A stretch of DNA of 38,501 nt from JBPCOI01 sp051000395 (GTDB lineage Bacteria > Actinomycetota > Actinomycetes > Mycobacteriales > Jatrophihabitantaceae). Position numbers and translations under genes: made by a program. The number at the start of each line of letters is the position of its first letter. Positions within the stretch are counted from its first letter, which is position 1. The notes beneath the pieces are model-generated. The model was not told the origin of the DNA. It made no database searches and worked only from the letters and a program-made list of their open reading frames with translations. This document shows positions 31,432-38,501 of the stretch, piece after piece. The stretch covers positions 1 to 38,501 of the forward strand of contig JBPCOI010000094.1 of the NCBI GenBank assembly GCA_051000395.1, in the 5' to 3' direction.

Positions 31432-31857
31432 TTACCTCGGCAGGACGACGAGCTTGCCGATCTGGCCCTGCCGCTCGTGGATCGTGCAGACGAACTCGTA
31501 GCTGCCCGGCGCCGGTGCGGTGAACGTCGCCTGGGTGCTCTGCCCGTGCTCGGCCTGGGGCACGAAGTCCGCGGGGAACTTCGGCAGCTGCCAGTTGTGC
31601 GGCGCCCCGGCGCCGTCATTGACGAGGACGACGCGCACCCGGCCGGGGCGCACCGTGATCGTGGACGGGGTGAAGCGCAGGTCGTCGCCGGCCCGCACGG
31701 TGATCTGCTGGACGCCGCCGACCGGCGAGGCGGTGGCCGAGCCCTGATGCGGCTCGCGGTTGTTCGGCGCCTGGGCGTTGGAGCACGCGCAGAGCACCAG
31801 GACGAGCAGGGCGAGAGCGCCGGCGAGGCGCGTCGCCGGGCTGCGGAGGGCCGGCAT
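31432..31857 (-). CDS. Cupredoxin-domain lipoprotein
   Basis: This 141-residue lipoprotein has an N-terminal hydrophobic signal ending LCAC, with a lipobox Cys probably at residue 25. A plastocyanin-like domain follows (about 48-141). Probable type 1 copper ligands are His87 (GAPHNW), Cys124 and His127 (FVCTIHERQGQ). The usual axial Met position holds Gln132, as in stellacyanin-type sites. It may transfer electrons or bind copper on the outer face of the membrane. It is transcribed just ahead of marP. The M. tuberculosis equivalent position carries a TlpA-like thioredoxin (from memory). The ATG has a leaderless-type TACCGT box six bases upstream. Confidence 0.85.
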   Translation of the reverse strand: MPALRSPATRLAGALALLVLVLCACSNAQAPNNREPHQGSATASPVGGVQQITVRAGDDLRFTPSTITVRPGRVRVVLVNDGAGAPHNWQLPKFPADFVPQAEHGQSTQATFTAPAPGSYEFVCTIHERQGQIGKLVVLPR

Positions 31858-31863
31858 GCTGCG

Positions 31864-31869
31864 ACGGTA
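31864..31869 (-). promoter_or_regulatory. Leaderless-type -10 box (TACCGT) for the cupredoxin gene
   Basis: On the minus strand TACCGT is followed by six bases and then ATG 31857. It would drive the cupredoxin-marP pair independently of the upstream NUDIX and nth genes. Confidence 0.45.
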
Positions 31870-31886
31870 CCGGCGCAGGCTGAGAC

Positions 31887-32552
31887 TCAACTGCGTGGCA
31901 GCGTGGGCGGCACGCCGGAGATCCGCTCGGGCAGCGGACGCTCGCGCGATTCGTCCCACGGCCGGTTCCACCCGGCGAGGCTGAGCAGCGCGTCGAGCAG
32001 GACGGCGGTGAAACCCCAGACGAACATGCCCTGCACGTCGAAGCCCGGTCCGACCAGCCCGGACGGATGCCGGACGCGAAAGCGGTTGGCCGAATCGACG
32101 AGCTCCGCTATCGCCACCACCGCGACCCGCGCCACCTCGCCGGCGTCCACGGGCGCAACCGGGTGCGGCGCCTGCCACCAGGCGACGATCGGGGTCACGA
32201 CGTAACCCGAGCGGGCGATGAAGATCGGCGGCAGCTCGGCGATCGGGTGCACGCTGCGCGGGTCGAGGCCGACCTCCTCCGACGCCTCGCGCAGCGCCGC
32301 GGCCTCGTGGTCGGCGTCGCCCGGATCCAGCGCACCGCCCGGGAATGCGACCTGCCCGGCGTGGCGCCGCAGCGTGGCGGCCCGCTCGATCAACAGCACG
32401 CCGGGGCCCTCGACCAGCTCGCAGAACGCGATCAGCACGGCCGACTCCCGCGCGCCGGCGTCCTCCGGCGCCAGGATGCTCGGGAATTGCAGCGGCCCAG
32501 CGTCGCGGATCGCACCGGCCAGCGGCCGCAACCAGCCGGGCAGCTCGCTCAC
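31887..32552 (-). CDS. NUDIX hydrolase, CoA pyrophosphatase type (NudL-like)
   Basis: This 221-residue protein has the CoA-specific upstream motif LRRHAGQVAFPGG joined to a Nudix box. The box is GGALDPGDADHEAAALREASEEVGL-like, with REASEEVG at 88-95 supplying the metal glutamates. NudL-type enzymes cleave CoA and its derivatives to phosphopantetheine and 3',5'-ADP. GTG 32552 overlaps the nth stop by GTGA. Gene order with nth and marP is the same as around Rv3672c (from memory). Confidence 0.9.
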   Translation of the reverse strand: MSELPGWLRPLAGAIRDAGPLQFPSILAPEDAGARESAVLIAFCELVEGPGVLLIERAATLRRHAGQVAFPGGALDPGDADHEAAALREASEEVGLDPRSVHPIAELPPIFIARSGYVVTPIVAWWQAPHPVAPVDAGEVARVAVVAIAELVDSANRFRVRHPSGLVGPGFDVQGMFVWGFTAVLLDALLSLAGWNRPWDESRERPLPERISGVPPTLPRS

Positions 32553-33271
32553 TGCGGCGATGCCATCATCTGCGACGCGCTGCGGACCAGCGTGGCGGCG
32601 ACGACCGGATCGGTCGGTCCCGCGCCGTAGGACGGGCAGAACCGGGCGATCGGGCACGCGCCGCAGGCCGGCCGGCGCGAGTGGCACAGCCGTCGGCCGT
32701 GCCAGATGACGCGGTGGGAGAGCAGCGTCCAGTCCTGCTTCGGGATCAGTCCCGCGATCGCCGTCTCGACCTTCACCGGGTCGGTCTCGGCCGTCCAGGC
32801 CCACCGGCGTGCGAGACGCCCGACGTGGGTGTCCACGGTGATGCCGGGGATGCCGAACGCGTTTCCCAGCACGACGTTCGCGGTCTTGCGGCCGAAGCCC
32901 GGCAGGCTGACCAGCTCGTCGAGGGTGCGCGGCACCTCGCCGTCGAAGCGCTCGACGAGCGCCTGGCCCAGCTTGATGAGCGAGCTCGTCTTGTTGCGGA
33001 AGAAGCCGGTCGGACGGACGAGGTCCTCCAGCGCGCTTCGCTCGGCGCCGGCGTAGTCCGCGGCGGTGCGGTAACGCGCGAAGACGGCCGGCGTGACCTC
33101 GTTGACCCGCTTGTCGGTGCACTGCGCGGACAGGATCGTGGCGACGGACAGCTCCAGCGCGGTGCTGAAGTCCAACTCGCAGTGCGCGTCCGGGTACATC
33201 TCGGCAAGCTCGCGGTTGATCTTGCGGGCGCGGCGCGTCAACGCGAGTGGAGTTTCGGCTGCGAGCGGCAC
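32549..33271 (-). CDS. nth: Endonuclease III
   Basis: This 240-residue base-excision repair glycosylase/AP lyase has helix-hairpin-helix LPGFGRKTANVVLG with catalytic Lys129, and Asp147 in ITVDTHVGRL. The [4Fe-4S] cysteines are Cys206, Cys213, Cys216 and Cys222 (C-x6-C-x2-C-x5-C). It removes oxidised pyrimidines from DNA. GTG 33271 is supported by a TAGGCT box six bases upstream. It leads a coupled nth-NUDIX operon. Confidence 0.96.
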   Translation of the reverse strand: MPLAAETPLALTRRARKINRELAEMYPDAHCELDFSTALELSVATILSAQCTDKRVNEVTPAVFARYRTAADYAGAERSALEDLVRPTGFFRNKTSSLIKLGQALVERFDGEVPRTLDELVSLPGFGRKTANVVLGNAFGIPGITVDTHVGRLARRWAWTAETDPVKVETAIAGLIPKQDWTLLSHRVIWHGRRLCHSRRPACGACPIARFCPSYGAGPTDPVVAATLVRSASQMMASPQ

Positions 33272-33277
33272 GCCGCA

Positions 33278-33283
33278 AGCCTA
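33278..33283 (-). promoter_or_regulatory. Leaderless-type -10 box (TAGGCT) for nth
   Basis: On the minus strand TAGGCT is followed by six bases and GTG 33271, the same spacing as in the other leaderless-type starts here. Confidence 0.45.
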
Positions 33284-33326
33284 CGAGGGGTAGCTGACCG
33301 CACGGGTGGGGCACAATGAAGCCACG

Positions 33327-33566
33327 ATGATCGTGTTCCTGGTGCTGCTGTTCCCCTTCGTCCTGCTCGGCTTCGTGCTGCTCATGGGCCGCGTCGAGGA
33401 GCCGCTGAGCCAGAGTGCCGTCGAGCGCGACCTCGAACAGTTCCTCGACGACGCGAACCCCGAGGAGCTCGACACGTTCGTCCGCGAGGGCACCGAATCC
33501 GCGCTGTCGCGCTTTCGTCAGCGGCTCGGGCTGCGGCGGCTGCGGCGCAACCGCGGCGCGTCCTGA
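33327..33566 (+). CDS. Small membrane protein upstream of crp (Rv3675-like)
   Basis: This 79-residue protein has an N-terminal transmembrane helix (MIVFLVLLFPFVLLGFVLLM). A soluble, charged C-terminal half follows with an acidic stretch and a final Arg-rich end (LGLRRLRRNR). No domain is recognised. The same small membrane gene lies before crp in M. tuberculosis (Rv3675, from memory). ATG 33327 is chosen at the start of the helix; an upstream ATG 33306 is possible. It is divergent from nth. Confidence 0.75.
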   Translation: MIVFLVLLFPFVLLGFVLLMGRVEEPLSQSAVERDLEQFLDDANPEELDTFVREGTESALSRFRQRLGLRRLRRNRGAS

Positions 33567-33579
33567 GCCCCGTTTGCCC

Positions 33580-33612
33580 TAGACTCCGCGCGAGGCTGTG
33601 ATACGGCTCGCA
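33580..33612 (+). promoter_or_regulatory. crp promoter region with CRP-like box
   Basis: A TAGACT -10-like box (33580-33585) lies about 50 bases before the crp start. At 33597-33612 the sequence is TGTGA-N6-TCGCA, which matches nine of ten bases of the CRP consensus TGTGA-N6-TCACA. A site just downstream of the -10 box would fit negative autoregulation. Confidence 0.55.
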
Positions 33613-33637
33613 CCCGAGCGGGCCAAGAGGAGCAGAC

Positions 33638-34312
33638 GTGGACGAGATTCTCCGCCGGGCCGGGCTGTTTCAGGGTGTGGATCCCGAGGCCGTCGAGGCG
33701 CTGTCCGACGAGTTCGAGATCATCGAAGCGCCGCGCGGCGCGACACTGTTCAGTGAGGGCGAGCCCGGCGAGAGCCTCTACATCGTGCTGTCCGGCAAGA
33801 TCAAGCTGGGCCGGCGCTCGTCGGACGGCCGCGAGAACCTGGTCGCGGTGATGGGCCCGTCCGACCAGTTCGGCGAGCTCTCGCTGTTCGACCCGGGTCC
33901 GCGCACTGCCACCGCCACCGTCGTCACCGACGCCCGTCTCGCGCGTTTGCCCAAGGCCGCGCTGCAGGCCTGGGTGCAGGACCGTCCGCAGATCGCGATG
34001 CAGCTGTTGCGGGTGGTGGCGCGCCGGCTACGACGCACCAACACCATGCTGGCTGACGTTATCTTCGTCGACGTTCCGGGACGCGTCGCCAAGCAGCTGC
34101 TCCAGCTCGCGCAGCGCTTCGGCTCGGTCGAGGGCGGGCAGCTGCGCGTCACGCACGATCTGACCCAGGAGGAGCTCGCGCAGCTCGTCGGAGCCTCGCG
34201 GGAGACCGTGAACAAGGCACTGGCCGATTTCGCCTCCCGCGGCTGGTTGCGGCTGGAAGGCAAGAGCGTCGTCATCCTGGATCGCGAGCGCCTGGCCCGC
34301 CGCGCCCGGTAG
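33638..34312 (+). CDS. crp: CRP/FNR-family cAMP-type transcriptional regulator
   Basis: This 224-residue protein has the same length as M. tuberculosis CRP (Rv3676). The cyclic-nucleotide-binding domain contains the phosphate cassette FGELSLFDPGPRT, with Glu80, Arg89 and Thr90. The C-terminal winged helix-turn-helix is LTQEELAQLVGASRETVNKALADF-like, with recognition helix SRETVNKAL. GTG 33638 has AGGAG eight bases upstream. It is a global regulator, and a CRP-like box lies in its own leader. Confidence 0.95.
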   Translation: MDEILRRAGLFQGVDPEAVEALSDEFEIIEAPRGATLFSEGEPGESLYIVLSGKIKLGRRSSDGRENLVAVMGPSDQFGELSLFDPGPRTATATVVTDARLARLPKAALQAWVQDRPQIAMQLLRVVARRLRRTNTMLADVIFVDVPGRVAKQLLQLAQRFGSVEGGQLRVTHDLTQEELAQLVGASRETVNKALADFASRGWLRLEGKSVVILDRERLARRAR

Positions 34313-34338
34313 CGGATCACGTTCGCCGCGCGGTCGGC

Positions 34339-35130
34339 TCAGACGCGCAGGTAAGCGAGCTGGGCGCGCACGGACAGTTCCGCCGCCCACCACACGGCGC
34401 GATCGACGTCGGCGTAGACGAGTTCCACGACCGCTCGCGCGCTCGCTTGCGGCCCCAGCGTCTCGAGAGCGCCGCGGATCTGGTCCAGCCGCTGCTCGCG
34501 GTGCGCGAGGTAGGCCGCTGCCGCCGCGCCGGCGTGCGGCAGCTCCGGGCCGTGTCCGGCGAGCACGGTGGTGTCACCGAGCTCGCCCAGGCGCCGCAAC
34601 GACGCTAGGTACTGCCCGAGGTCGCCGTCGGGGTAGGCGACGACGGTCGTGCCGCGGCCCAGAATGGTGTCGCCGGTCAGCACTGCCGCACCCGTCCCCT
34701 CACCGGAGCGATCGAGCAGGAACGACAGCGAGTCCGAGCTGTGCCCCGGCGTCGCCCACACGCGCAGCTCGACGCCGGCGGCCGCGACCACGTCGCCCTC
34801 GCCGAGACCCTCTGCGCCGAGCCGGTGTGCCGCGTCCAGCGCCCGCACCGGCGCGCCGGCCAGCTCGTGCAGGCCGCGCGCCCCCGCGCTGTGGTCCGCG
34901 TGAGCGTGGGTGAGCAGGACGGCAGCCACCTGCCCGGCCGCCGCCGCGACCGCCGCGAGGTGGGCGGCGTCGTCCGGTCCCGGGTCGACGACAATCGCCG
35001 CCGCCGCGCCGGGCGCCCGCAGCAGCCAGGTGTTGGTGCCCTCCAGCGTCATCGGGCTGGGGTTCGCGGCGAGCACCACCGAGGCCAGCGGGGTGACCGT
35101 CCGTTCCGTCTCGTAGGCCGGCTCACTCAC
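34339..35130 (-). CDS. MBL-fold metallohydrolase (LACTB2/Rv3677c-like)
   Basis: This 263-residue metallo-beta-lactamase-fold hydrolase has metal ligands His75, His77, Asp79 and His80 in THAHADH, then His130 in TPGHSSDS, Asp154 in GDTILG, and His193 in AGHGPEL. It carries a C-terminal helical extension (HREQRLDQIRGAL) as in LACTB2-like RNases. The substrate is unproven. GTG 35130 overlaps the stop of the upstream NUDIX gene by GTGA. It converges on crp with 26 bp between. Confidence 0.9.
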   Translation of the reverse strand: MSEPAYETERTVTPLASVVLAANPSPMTLEGTNTWLLRAPGAAAAIVVDPGPDDAAHLAAVAAAAGQVAAVLLTHAHADHSAGARGLHELAGAPVRALDAAHRLGAEGLGEGDVVAAAGVELRVWATPGHSSDSLSFLLDRSGEGTGAAVLTGDTILGRGTTVVAYPDGDLGQYLASLRRLGELGDTTVLAGHGPELPHAGAAAAAYLAHREQRLDQIRGALETLGPQASARAVVELVYADVDRAVWWAAELSVRAQLAYLRV

Positions 35131-35930
35131 CGTTTGCCAAGCATCGAGCGGGGGATCGTGAACGATGTTCCGTCGGGCAGCTCGGCTACCAGCCGCTCGT
35201 CCTCGGTCAGCCGGATGTTCGGACGGACGGCCTCCAGCGGCCTCGTGACCGCAGCGGCCAGGACCTCGGCCACGCTGGCACACGGCGCCAGCGAGGCCAG
35301 GGTCGCGATGGTGGGCGGCAGCATCCCACGCTCGCCGCGCTGCGCCTGCTCGAGCGCATCCGTCACCCCCACCCACGAGGCCGCCGAGGATTCGGTTGTG
35401 ACGTTTCGGGCCTCGACGCCGTCGGGCACCGCGCCGACGAAGAACCGCGTGTCGTAGCGGCGCACCTCCCCGGCCGGCGTCACCCAGCGGGCCCACGGGT
35501 GCAACGCCTCGGCGTCGACCACGAGGCCGTTGGCCCGCAGTAGGTCCCCGAACGAGATCCGTCCCGCTTCGACGTCGGTGCGCGCGTCGGACAGCTCGGC
35601 GCCTGGGACGCTCAGCAGGACGCCGGTCTCCTCGAACGTCTCGCGTACCGCCGCCCCTAGCAGGGCCCGCGCCGAAGTCTCGTCGCAGCCGAAACGGGCC
35701 GCCGTCTCGCGGCCGGCGCCGGACGTGAAGGGCAGCGCCGCGTCGGCGTCGTCGACTCGCCCGCCCGGAAAGACCGTCATTCCGGCGGCGAAGACCATCT
35801 GGGTCACCCGCGTCAGCAGCCAGGCCTGTAGCCCGCTCGCCCCGTCGCGCAGCAACACCACCGTGGCCGCGTCCCGGATCGGCACCTGCGCACCCGACGG
35901 CTCCCCACCCGAACCCACGCCGTCGCTCAC
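35127..35930 (-). CDS. NUDIX hydrolase with insertion in the Nudix box
   Basis: This 267-residue protein has FPGGRVDDADA near 54-64 and the second half of the Nudix box, AAVRETFEETGVLL (metal Glu97, 100 and 101), near 94-106. The gap between the halves is larger than the canonical spacing, like the NUDT19 group. A C-terminal region with RYDTRFFVGAVP and SSAASWVGV fits that group. The substrate may be CoA-related, but this is uncertain. GTG 35930 overlaps the ridA-like stop and its stop overlaps the MBL start, so all three are translationally coupled. Confidence 0.85.
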   Translation of the reverse strand: MSDGVGSGGEPSGAQVPIRDAATVVLLRDGASGLQAWLLTRVTQMVFAAGMTVFPGGRVDDADAALPFTSGAGRETAARFGCDETSARALLGAAVRETFEETGVLLSVPGAELSDARTDVEAGRISFGDLLRANGLVVDAEALHPWARWVTPAGEVRRYDTRFFVGAVPDGVEARNVTTESSAASWVGVTDALEQAQRGERGMLPPTIATLASLAPCASVAEVLAAAVTRPLEAVRPNIRLTEDERLVAELPDGTSFTIPRSMLGKR

Positions 35931-36388
35931 GGGGACACCTCGACGACGAGTTCGAGTTCGACGGGGGCATCGAGGGGCAGGGCGGCGACCCCGATCGCGG
36001 TGCGAGCGTGCGCTCCCGCAGCGCCGAAGACCTCGCCCAAGAACTCGCTCGCCCCGTTCACAACCGCGGGCTGGCCGGTGAACTCCGGCGTGCACGCGAC
36101 GTAGCCGACTACCTTCACCACCCGCATCACGGAGTCGAGCCCGACCAGCGCGTGGACGGCGGCCAGCGCGTTCAGCGCGCACGTGCGGGCCAGTCCGACG
36201 GCCTGTTCCGGCGTGACGCGCCCGCCGACCTTGCCGGTGACCGCCAACACGCCGTCGCGTGTCGGCAGCTGCCCGGAGGTGTACACGAGCGATCCGGACC
36301 GCACCGCTGGCACGTACGCGGCCAGTGGCGCAGCGACGGCGGGCAGGTCGATGCCGAGCTCGGCGAGCCGGGCGAGGTGGGCAGGCAT
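35927..36388 (-). CDS. RidA/YjgF family protein
   Basis: This 153-residue protein is of the Rid family. Motifs include the SGSLVYTSGQLPTRDG strand region and the late RTAIGVAALPLDAPVELELVVEV block, with Arg129 as the substrate carboxylate-binding residue. Rid proteins hydrolyse reactive enamine/imine intermediates. It is the first gene of the RidA-NUDIX-MBL operon. ATG 36388 is supported by a TACCGT box six bases upstream. Order matches Rv3678c (from memory). Confidence 0.88.
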   Translation of the reverse strand: MPAHLARLAELGIDLPAVAAPLAAYVPAVRSGSLVYTSGQLPTRDGVLAVTGKVGGRVTPEQAVGLARTCALNALAAVHALVGLDSVMRVVKVVGYVACTPEFTGQPAVVNGASEFLGEVFGAAGAHARTAIGVAALPLDAPVELELVVEVSP

Positions 36389-36394
36389 CTGCTG

Positions 36395-36400
36395 ACGGTA
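36395..36400 (-). promoter_or_regulatory. Leaderless-type -10 box (TACCGT) for ridA
   Basis: On the minus strand TACCGT is followed by six bases and ATG 36388. It is divergent from the leaderless-type promoter of the first ATPase gene 150 bp away. Confidence 0.45.
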
Positions 36401-36543
36401 TCCGCCTACCGGCGACCATCCGCACCCGCCGTTGCCAGCGCACCCGCACCGCCCCGGTGCGGGCCCCCTCACCCCGGCCGAGCCAGCCCCCAGCCAGGCG
36501 ACGCCGGCACCCCGGCGACGCGGGCGGCCCGCAGCCGGTCTCC

Positions 36544-36549
36544 TAGGCT
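36544..36549 (+). promoter_or_regulatory. Leaderless-type -10 box (TAGGCT) for the first ArsA-like gene
   Basis: TAGGCT is followed by six bases and ATG 36556. The -35 region is GC-rich without a clear box. Confidence 0.45.
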
Positions 36550-36555
36550 GACGGG

Positions 36556-37557
36556 ATGGTCGCCACCCGCTCCCCTGCGCGTGCCCCCGTCCGGCTGCGG
36601 CCCGAGATCTCCACCACCGCGCGCCTGCACGTGGTCAGCGGCAAGGGCGGCACCGGCAAGACGACCGTCGCCGCCGCACTCGCGCTCGCCCTGGCCAACG
36701 GCGGCCGCAAAGTCCTGCTCGTCGAGGTCGAGGGACGGCAGGCGATCGCGCAGCTGTTCGACGTCGCCGCGCTGCCCTACGCCGAGCACCGGTTGCTGAC
36801 GACGGCCTCCGGCGGGTCGCTGTGGGGTCTGGCCGTCGACGCCGAGCAAGCGATGATCGAGTACCTGGACATGTTCTACGGGCTCAAGCGGTCCGCGCGC
36901 GGGCTGAAGAAGATGGGGGCCGTCGACTTCGTGACGACGCTGGCACCTGGGCTGCGCGACGTGCTGATCACCGGCAAGGTGAAGGAAGCGGCCGCGCGCA
37001 CCAATCCCGACGGGCACCTCGCCTACGACGCGGTAGTGCTGGACGCGCCGCCGATCGGACGAATCGGCAAGTTCCTCGACGCGACCCGCGAGGTCGCCAG
37101 CCTGACCAAATTCGGGCCGATCAGCCGGCAGAGCGCCGGAGTCATCGAGATGCTGCACGGGCCGAAGACGGCCGTGCACCTGGTCACCCTGCTGGAGGAG
37201 ATGCCGGTGCAGGAGACGATCGATGCCGCCTGCGATCTCGGCGCGGCCGGCTTCCAGCTCGGCGTGATCGTCGTCAACCGCGCTCGTCCGGCCCTCGTCA
37301 CCGACGACATGCTCGCCGGCGGCGTCGACGCCAAGGCGCTCAGCGCCGGACTGCGCAAGGCGAACGTGCCGGTCTCTCACGCCGAGGCGCTCGCGCGGGA
37401 GATGCGGGCCTACGCCGAACGGCAGCAGATCCAGGCTGAGAACACCGAGCGACTCGAAGCCGTGGGCGCGCCACGGCTGTCCCTGCCCGACCTCAACCCG
37501 CCGGTCGAGCTCGGCGAACTCAACGAGCTTGCCGCTTGTTTCCTGGTGGACGGATGA
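36556..37557 (+). CDS. ArsA/Get3-like ATPase, subunit A (Rv3679-like)
   Basis: This 333-residue P-loop ATPase has deviant Walker A GKGGTGKTT. Both the signature Lys30 and Walker Lys35 are present. At the switch I position the usual DPA reads VEVEGRQ (about 56-62), so the catalytic Asp is missing. The switch II region is VLDAPPIGRIGKFL. The M. tuberculosis pair Rv3679-Rv3680 forms a Get3-like complex called BagA/BagB (from memory). Its stop overlaps the second ATPase start by ATGA, suggesting equal production of the two subunits. Confidence 0.88.
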   Translation: MVATRSPARAPVRLRPEISTTARLHVVSGKGGTGKTTVAAALALALANGGRKVLLVEVEGRQAIAQLFDVAALPYAEHRLLTTASGGSLWGLAVDAEQAMIEYLDMFYGLKRSARGLKKMGAVDFVTTLAPGLRDVLITGKVKEAAARTNPDGHLAYDAVVLDAPPIGRIGKFLDATREVASLTKFGPISRQSAGVIEMLHGPKTAVHLVTLLEEMPVQETIDAACDLGAAGFQLGVIVVNRARPALVTDDMLAGGVDAKALSAGLRKANVPVSHAEALAREMRAYAERQQIQAENTERLEAVGAPRLSLPDLNPPVELGELNELAACFLVDG

Positions 37558-38501
37558 CGGCGAAACCCCTCGATCTCGCGGCGATCGTCCGCGACCGGAA
37601 GACCCGCATCGTGGTCACCTGCGGCAGCGGGGGCGTGGGCAAGACGACCACCGCTGCGGCGCTGGCGCTGCTCGGGGCCGAGGCCGGCCGGCGAACCGTC
37701 GTGCTCACCATCGACCCCGCGCGCCGCCTGGCGCAGTCGATGGGCCTGACCGAGCTCGACAACACCCCGCGCGAGGTGAAGGACGTCGCCGACGGGCAGC
37801 TGTTCGCGATGATGCTCGATATGAAACGCACGTTCGACGACGTCGTTCTCGAGCACTCGACTCCTGAGCGTGCAGAGCAGATCTTCGCGAACCCCTTCTA
37901 CCAGTCACTGTCGTCCTCCTTCGCCGGGACGCAGGAGTACATGGCGATGGAGAAACTGGGGCAGCTCGCGGCCACCGGCGAGTGGGAGCTGATCATCGTC
38001 GACACGCCGCCGTCGCGTTCGGCGCTGGACTTCCTCGACGCCCCGAACCGGCTCGGGCGCTTCCTGGACGGCCGCATGATCCGGATGCTGACGATGCCTG
38101 CCCGCGCCGGAGGCAAGGCCTACCTCAAGGTCGTCACGGCCTCGGTCGGCATGCTGGCCAGGGTGTTCACCAAGATCCTGGGCGGCGAACTGCTCACCGA
38201 CCTGTCCGCCTTCGTCACCGCGCTGGAGTCGATGTTCGGTGGCTTCCGCGAGCGCGCGCAGCAGACCTACGAGCTGCTCAAGACACCGGGTACGGCGTTC
38301 GTCGTGGTGGCGGCGCCCGAGCCGGACGCGCTTCGCGAGGCGTCCTACTTCTTCGAGCGGCTCTCCGCCGAGCACATGCCCCTGGCCGGGCTGGTCGTGA
38401 ACCGGGGGCGGCGCACCGAACCGGTCGAATTGGGCGCGCCGCTGCCGGCCGCGCGCGCCGAGGCAGCGGCGGACTCGCTGGCCGGCCGGTCCGATCCGGC
38501 C
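37554..38501 (+). CDS. ArsA/Get3-like ATPase, subunit B (Rv3680-like), 3'-truncated by window end
   Basis: The gene gives 316 residues before the window ends in frame. Walker A reads CGSGGVGKTT: Walker Lys30 is present but Ser25 replaces the signature Lys. Switch I is intact as TIDPARRLAQ (Asp54). Switch II is IVDTPPSRSALDFL. A hydrophobic/helical region (about 180-240) may form the substrate groove. No CxxC zinc motif is visible. It is coupled to subunit A by ATGA and probably forms a heterodimer with it. Confidence 0.88.
   Translation, partial: MTAKPLDLAAIVRDRKTRIVVTCGSGGVGKTTTAAALALLGAEAGRRTVVLTIDPARRLAQSMGLTELDNTPREVKDVADGQLFAMMLDMKRTFDDVVLEHSTPERAEQIFANPFYQSLSSSFAGTQEYMAMEKLGQLAATGEWELIIVDTPPSRSALDFLDAPNRLGRFLDGRMIRMLTMPARAGGKAYLKVVTASVGMLARVFTKILGGELLTDLSAFVTALESMFGGFRERAQQTYELLKTPGTAFVVVAAPEPDALREASYFFERLSAEHMPLAGLVVNRGRRTEPVELGAPLPAARAEAAADSLAGRSDPA

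Overview
This window is a chromosomal segment of a high-GC Actinomycetota bacterium. GC-rich third codon positions, many GTG starts, GTGA/ATGA start-stop overlaps and leaderless starts all point that way. From memory, the gene order follows the Mycobacterium tuberculosis block Rv3644c-Rv3680: holB, topA, the topA neighbour, a YprA-type helicase, the Tad/Flp cluster, HAD phosphatase, the Rv3662c family, a holin-like protein, ephE, marP, CoA-type NUDIX, nth, a small membrane protein, crp, MBL protein, RidA and two Get3/ArsA-like ATPases. The MFS-dTMP kinase fusion is, as I recall, typical of Streptomyces/Frankia/Jatrophihabitans-type lineages rather than Mycobacterium. Genus cannot be fixed from this sequence alone. 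No prophage, insertion sequence or CRISPR array was seen.

Region 1 (1-7.3 kb): a tRNA-Thr(CGT), a two-domain VOC protein, a PSP1/RicT-like protein, DNA polymerase III delta' and an MFS-thymidylate kinase fusion are all on the minus strand. Next comes a MarR repressor divergent from a trans-aconitate methyltransferase and a VOC protein, with a clear MarR-type palindrome between them. Region 2 (7.2-16.2 kb): topoisomerase I, a topA-linked protein with a repeat-encoded linker, a K+-independent H+-pyrophosphatase, an anti-sigma factor antagonist, and a divergent MrfA/YprA-like helicase.

Region 3 (16.4-24 kb): a Tad/Flp pilus assembly cluster (Ssd/CpaE-like, TadA, TadB, TadC ... Flp-type pilin, TadE, TadG-like). 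It is split by about 3 kb holding a serine hydrolase, a start-less DUF4160 remnant, an M20-like peptidase with an altered metal motif, and a small acidic protein. The tadA-tadB junction carries a tandem 56-bp duplication that creates two 19-codon micro-ORFs chained by ATGA overlaps.

Region 4 (24-38.5 kb): HAD-IB phosphatase, a degenerate Fic-like protein, S53 (sedolisin) peptidase, holin-like membrane protein, epoxide hydrolase, GT87 mannosyltransferase-like protein, MarP acid-resistance protease with an adjacent cupredoxin lipoprotein, CoA NUDIX, endonuclease III, small membrane protein, Crp with a CRP-like box in its own leader, MBL-NUDIX-RidA operon, and a pair of ArsA/Get3-like ATPases whose nucleotide-site motifs are complementary. 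The second ATPase runs off the window end. Most of the window is conserved housekeeping. The most unusual parts are the tadA/tadB micro-ORF duplication, the split Tad cluster, the recurring TANNNT-N6-start leaderless promoters, and the complementary ATPase pair.
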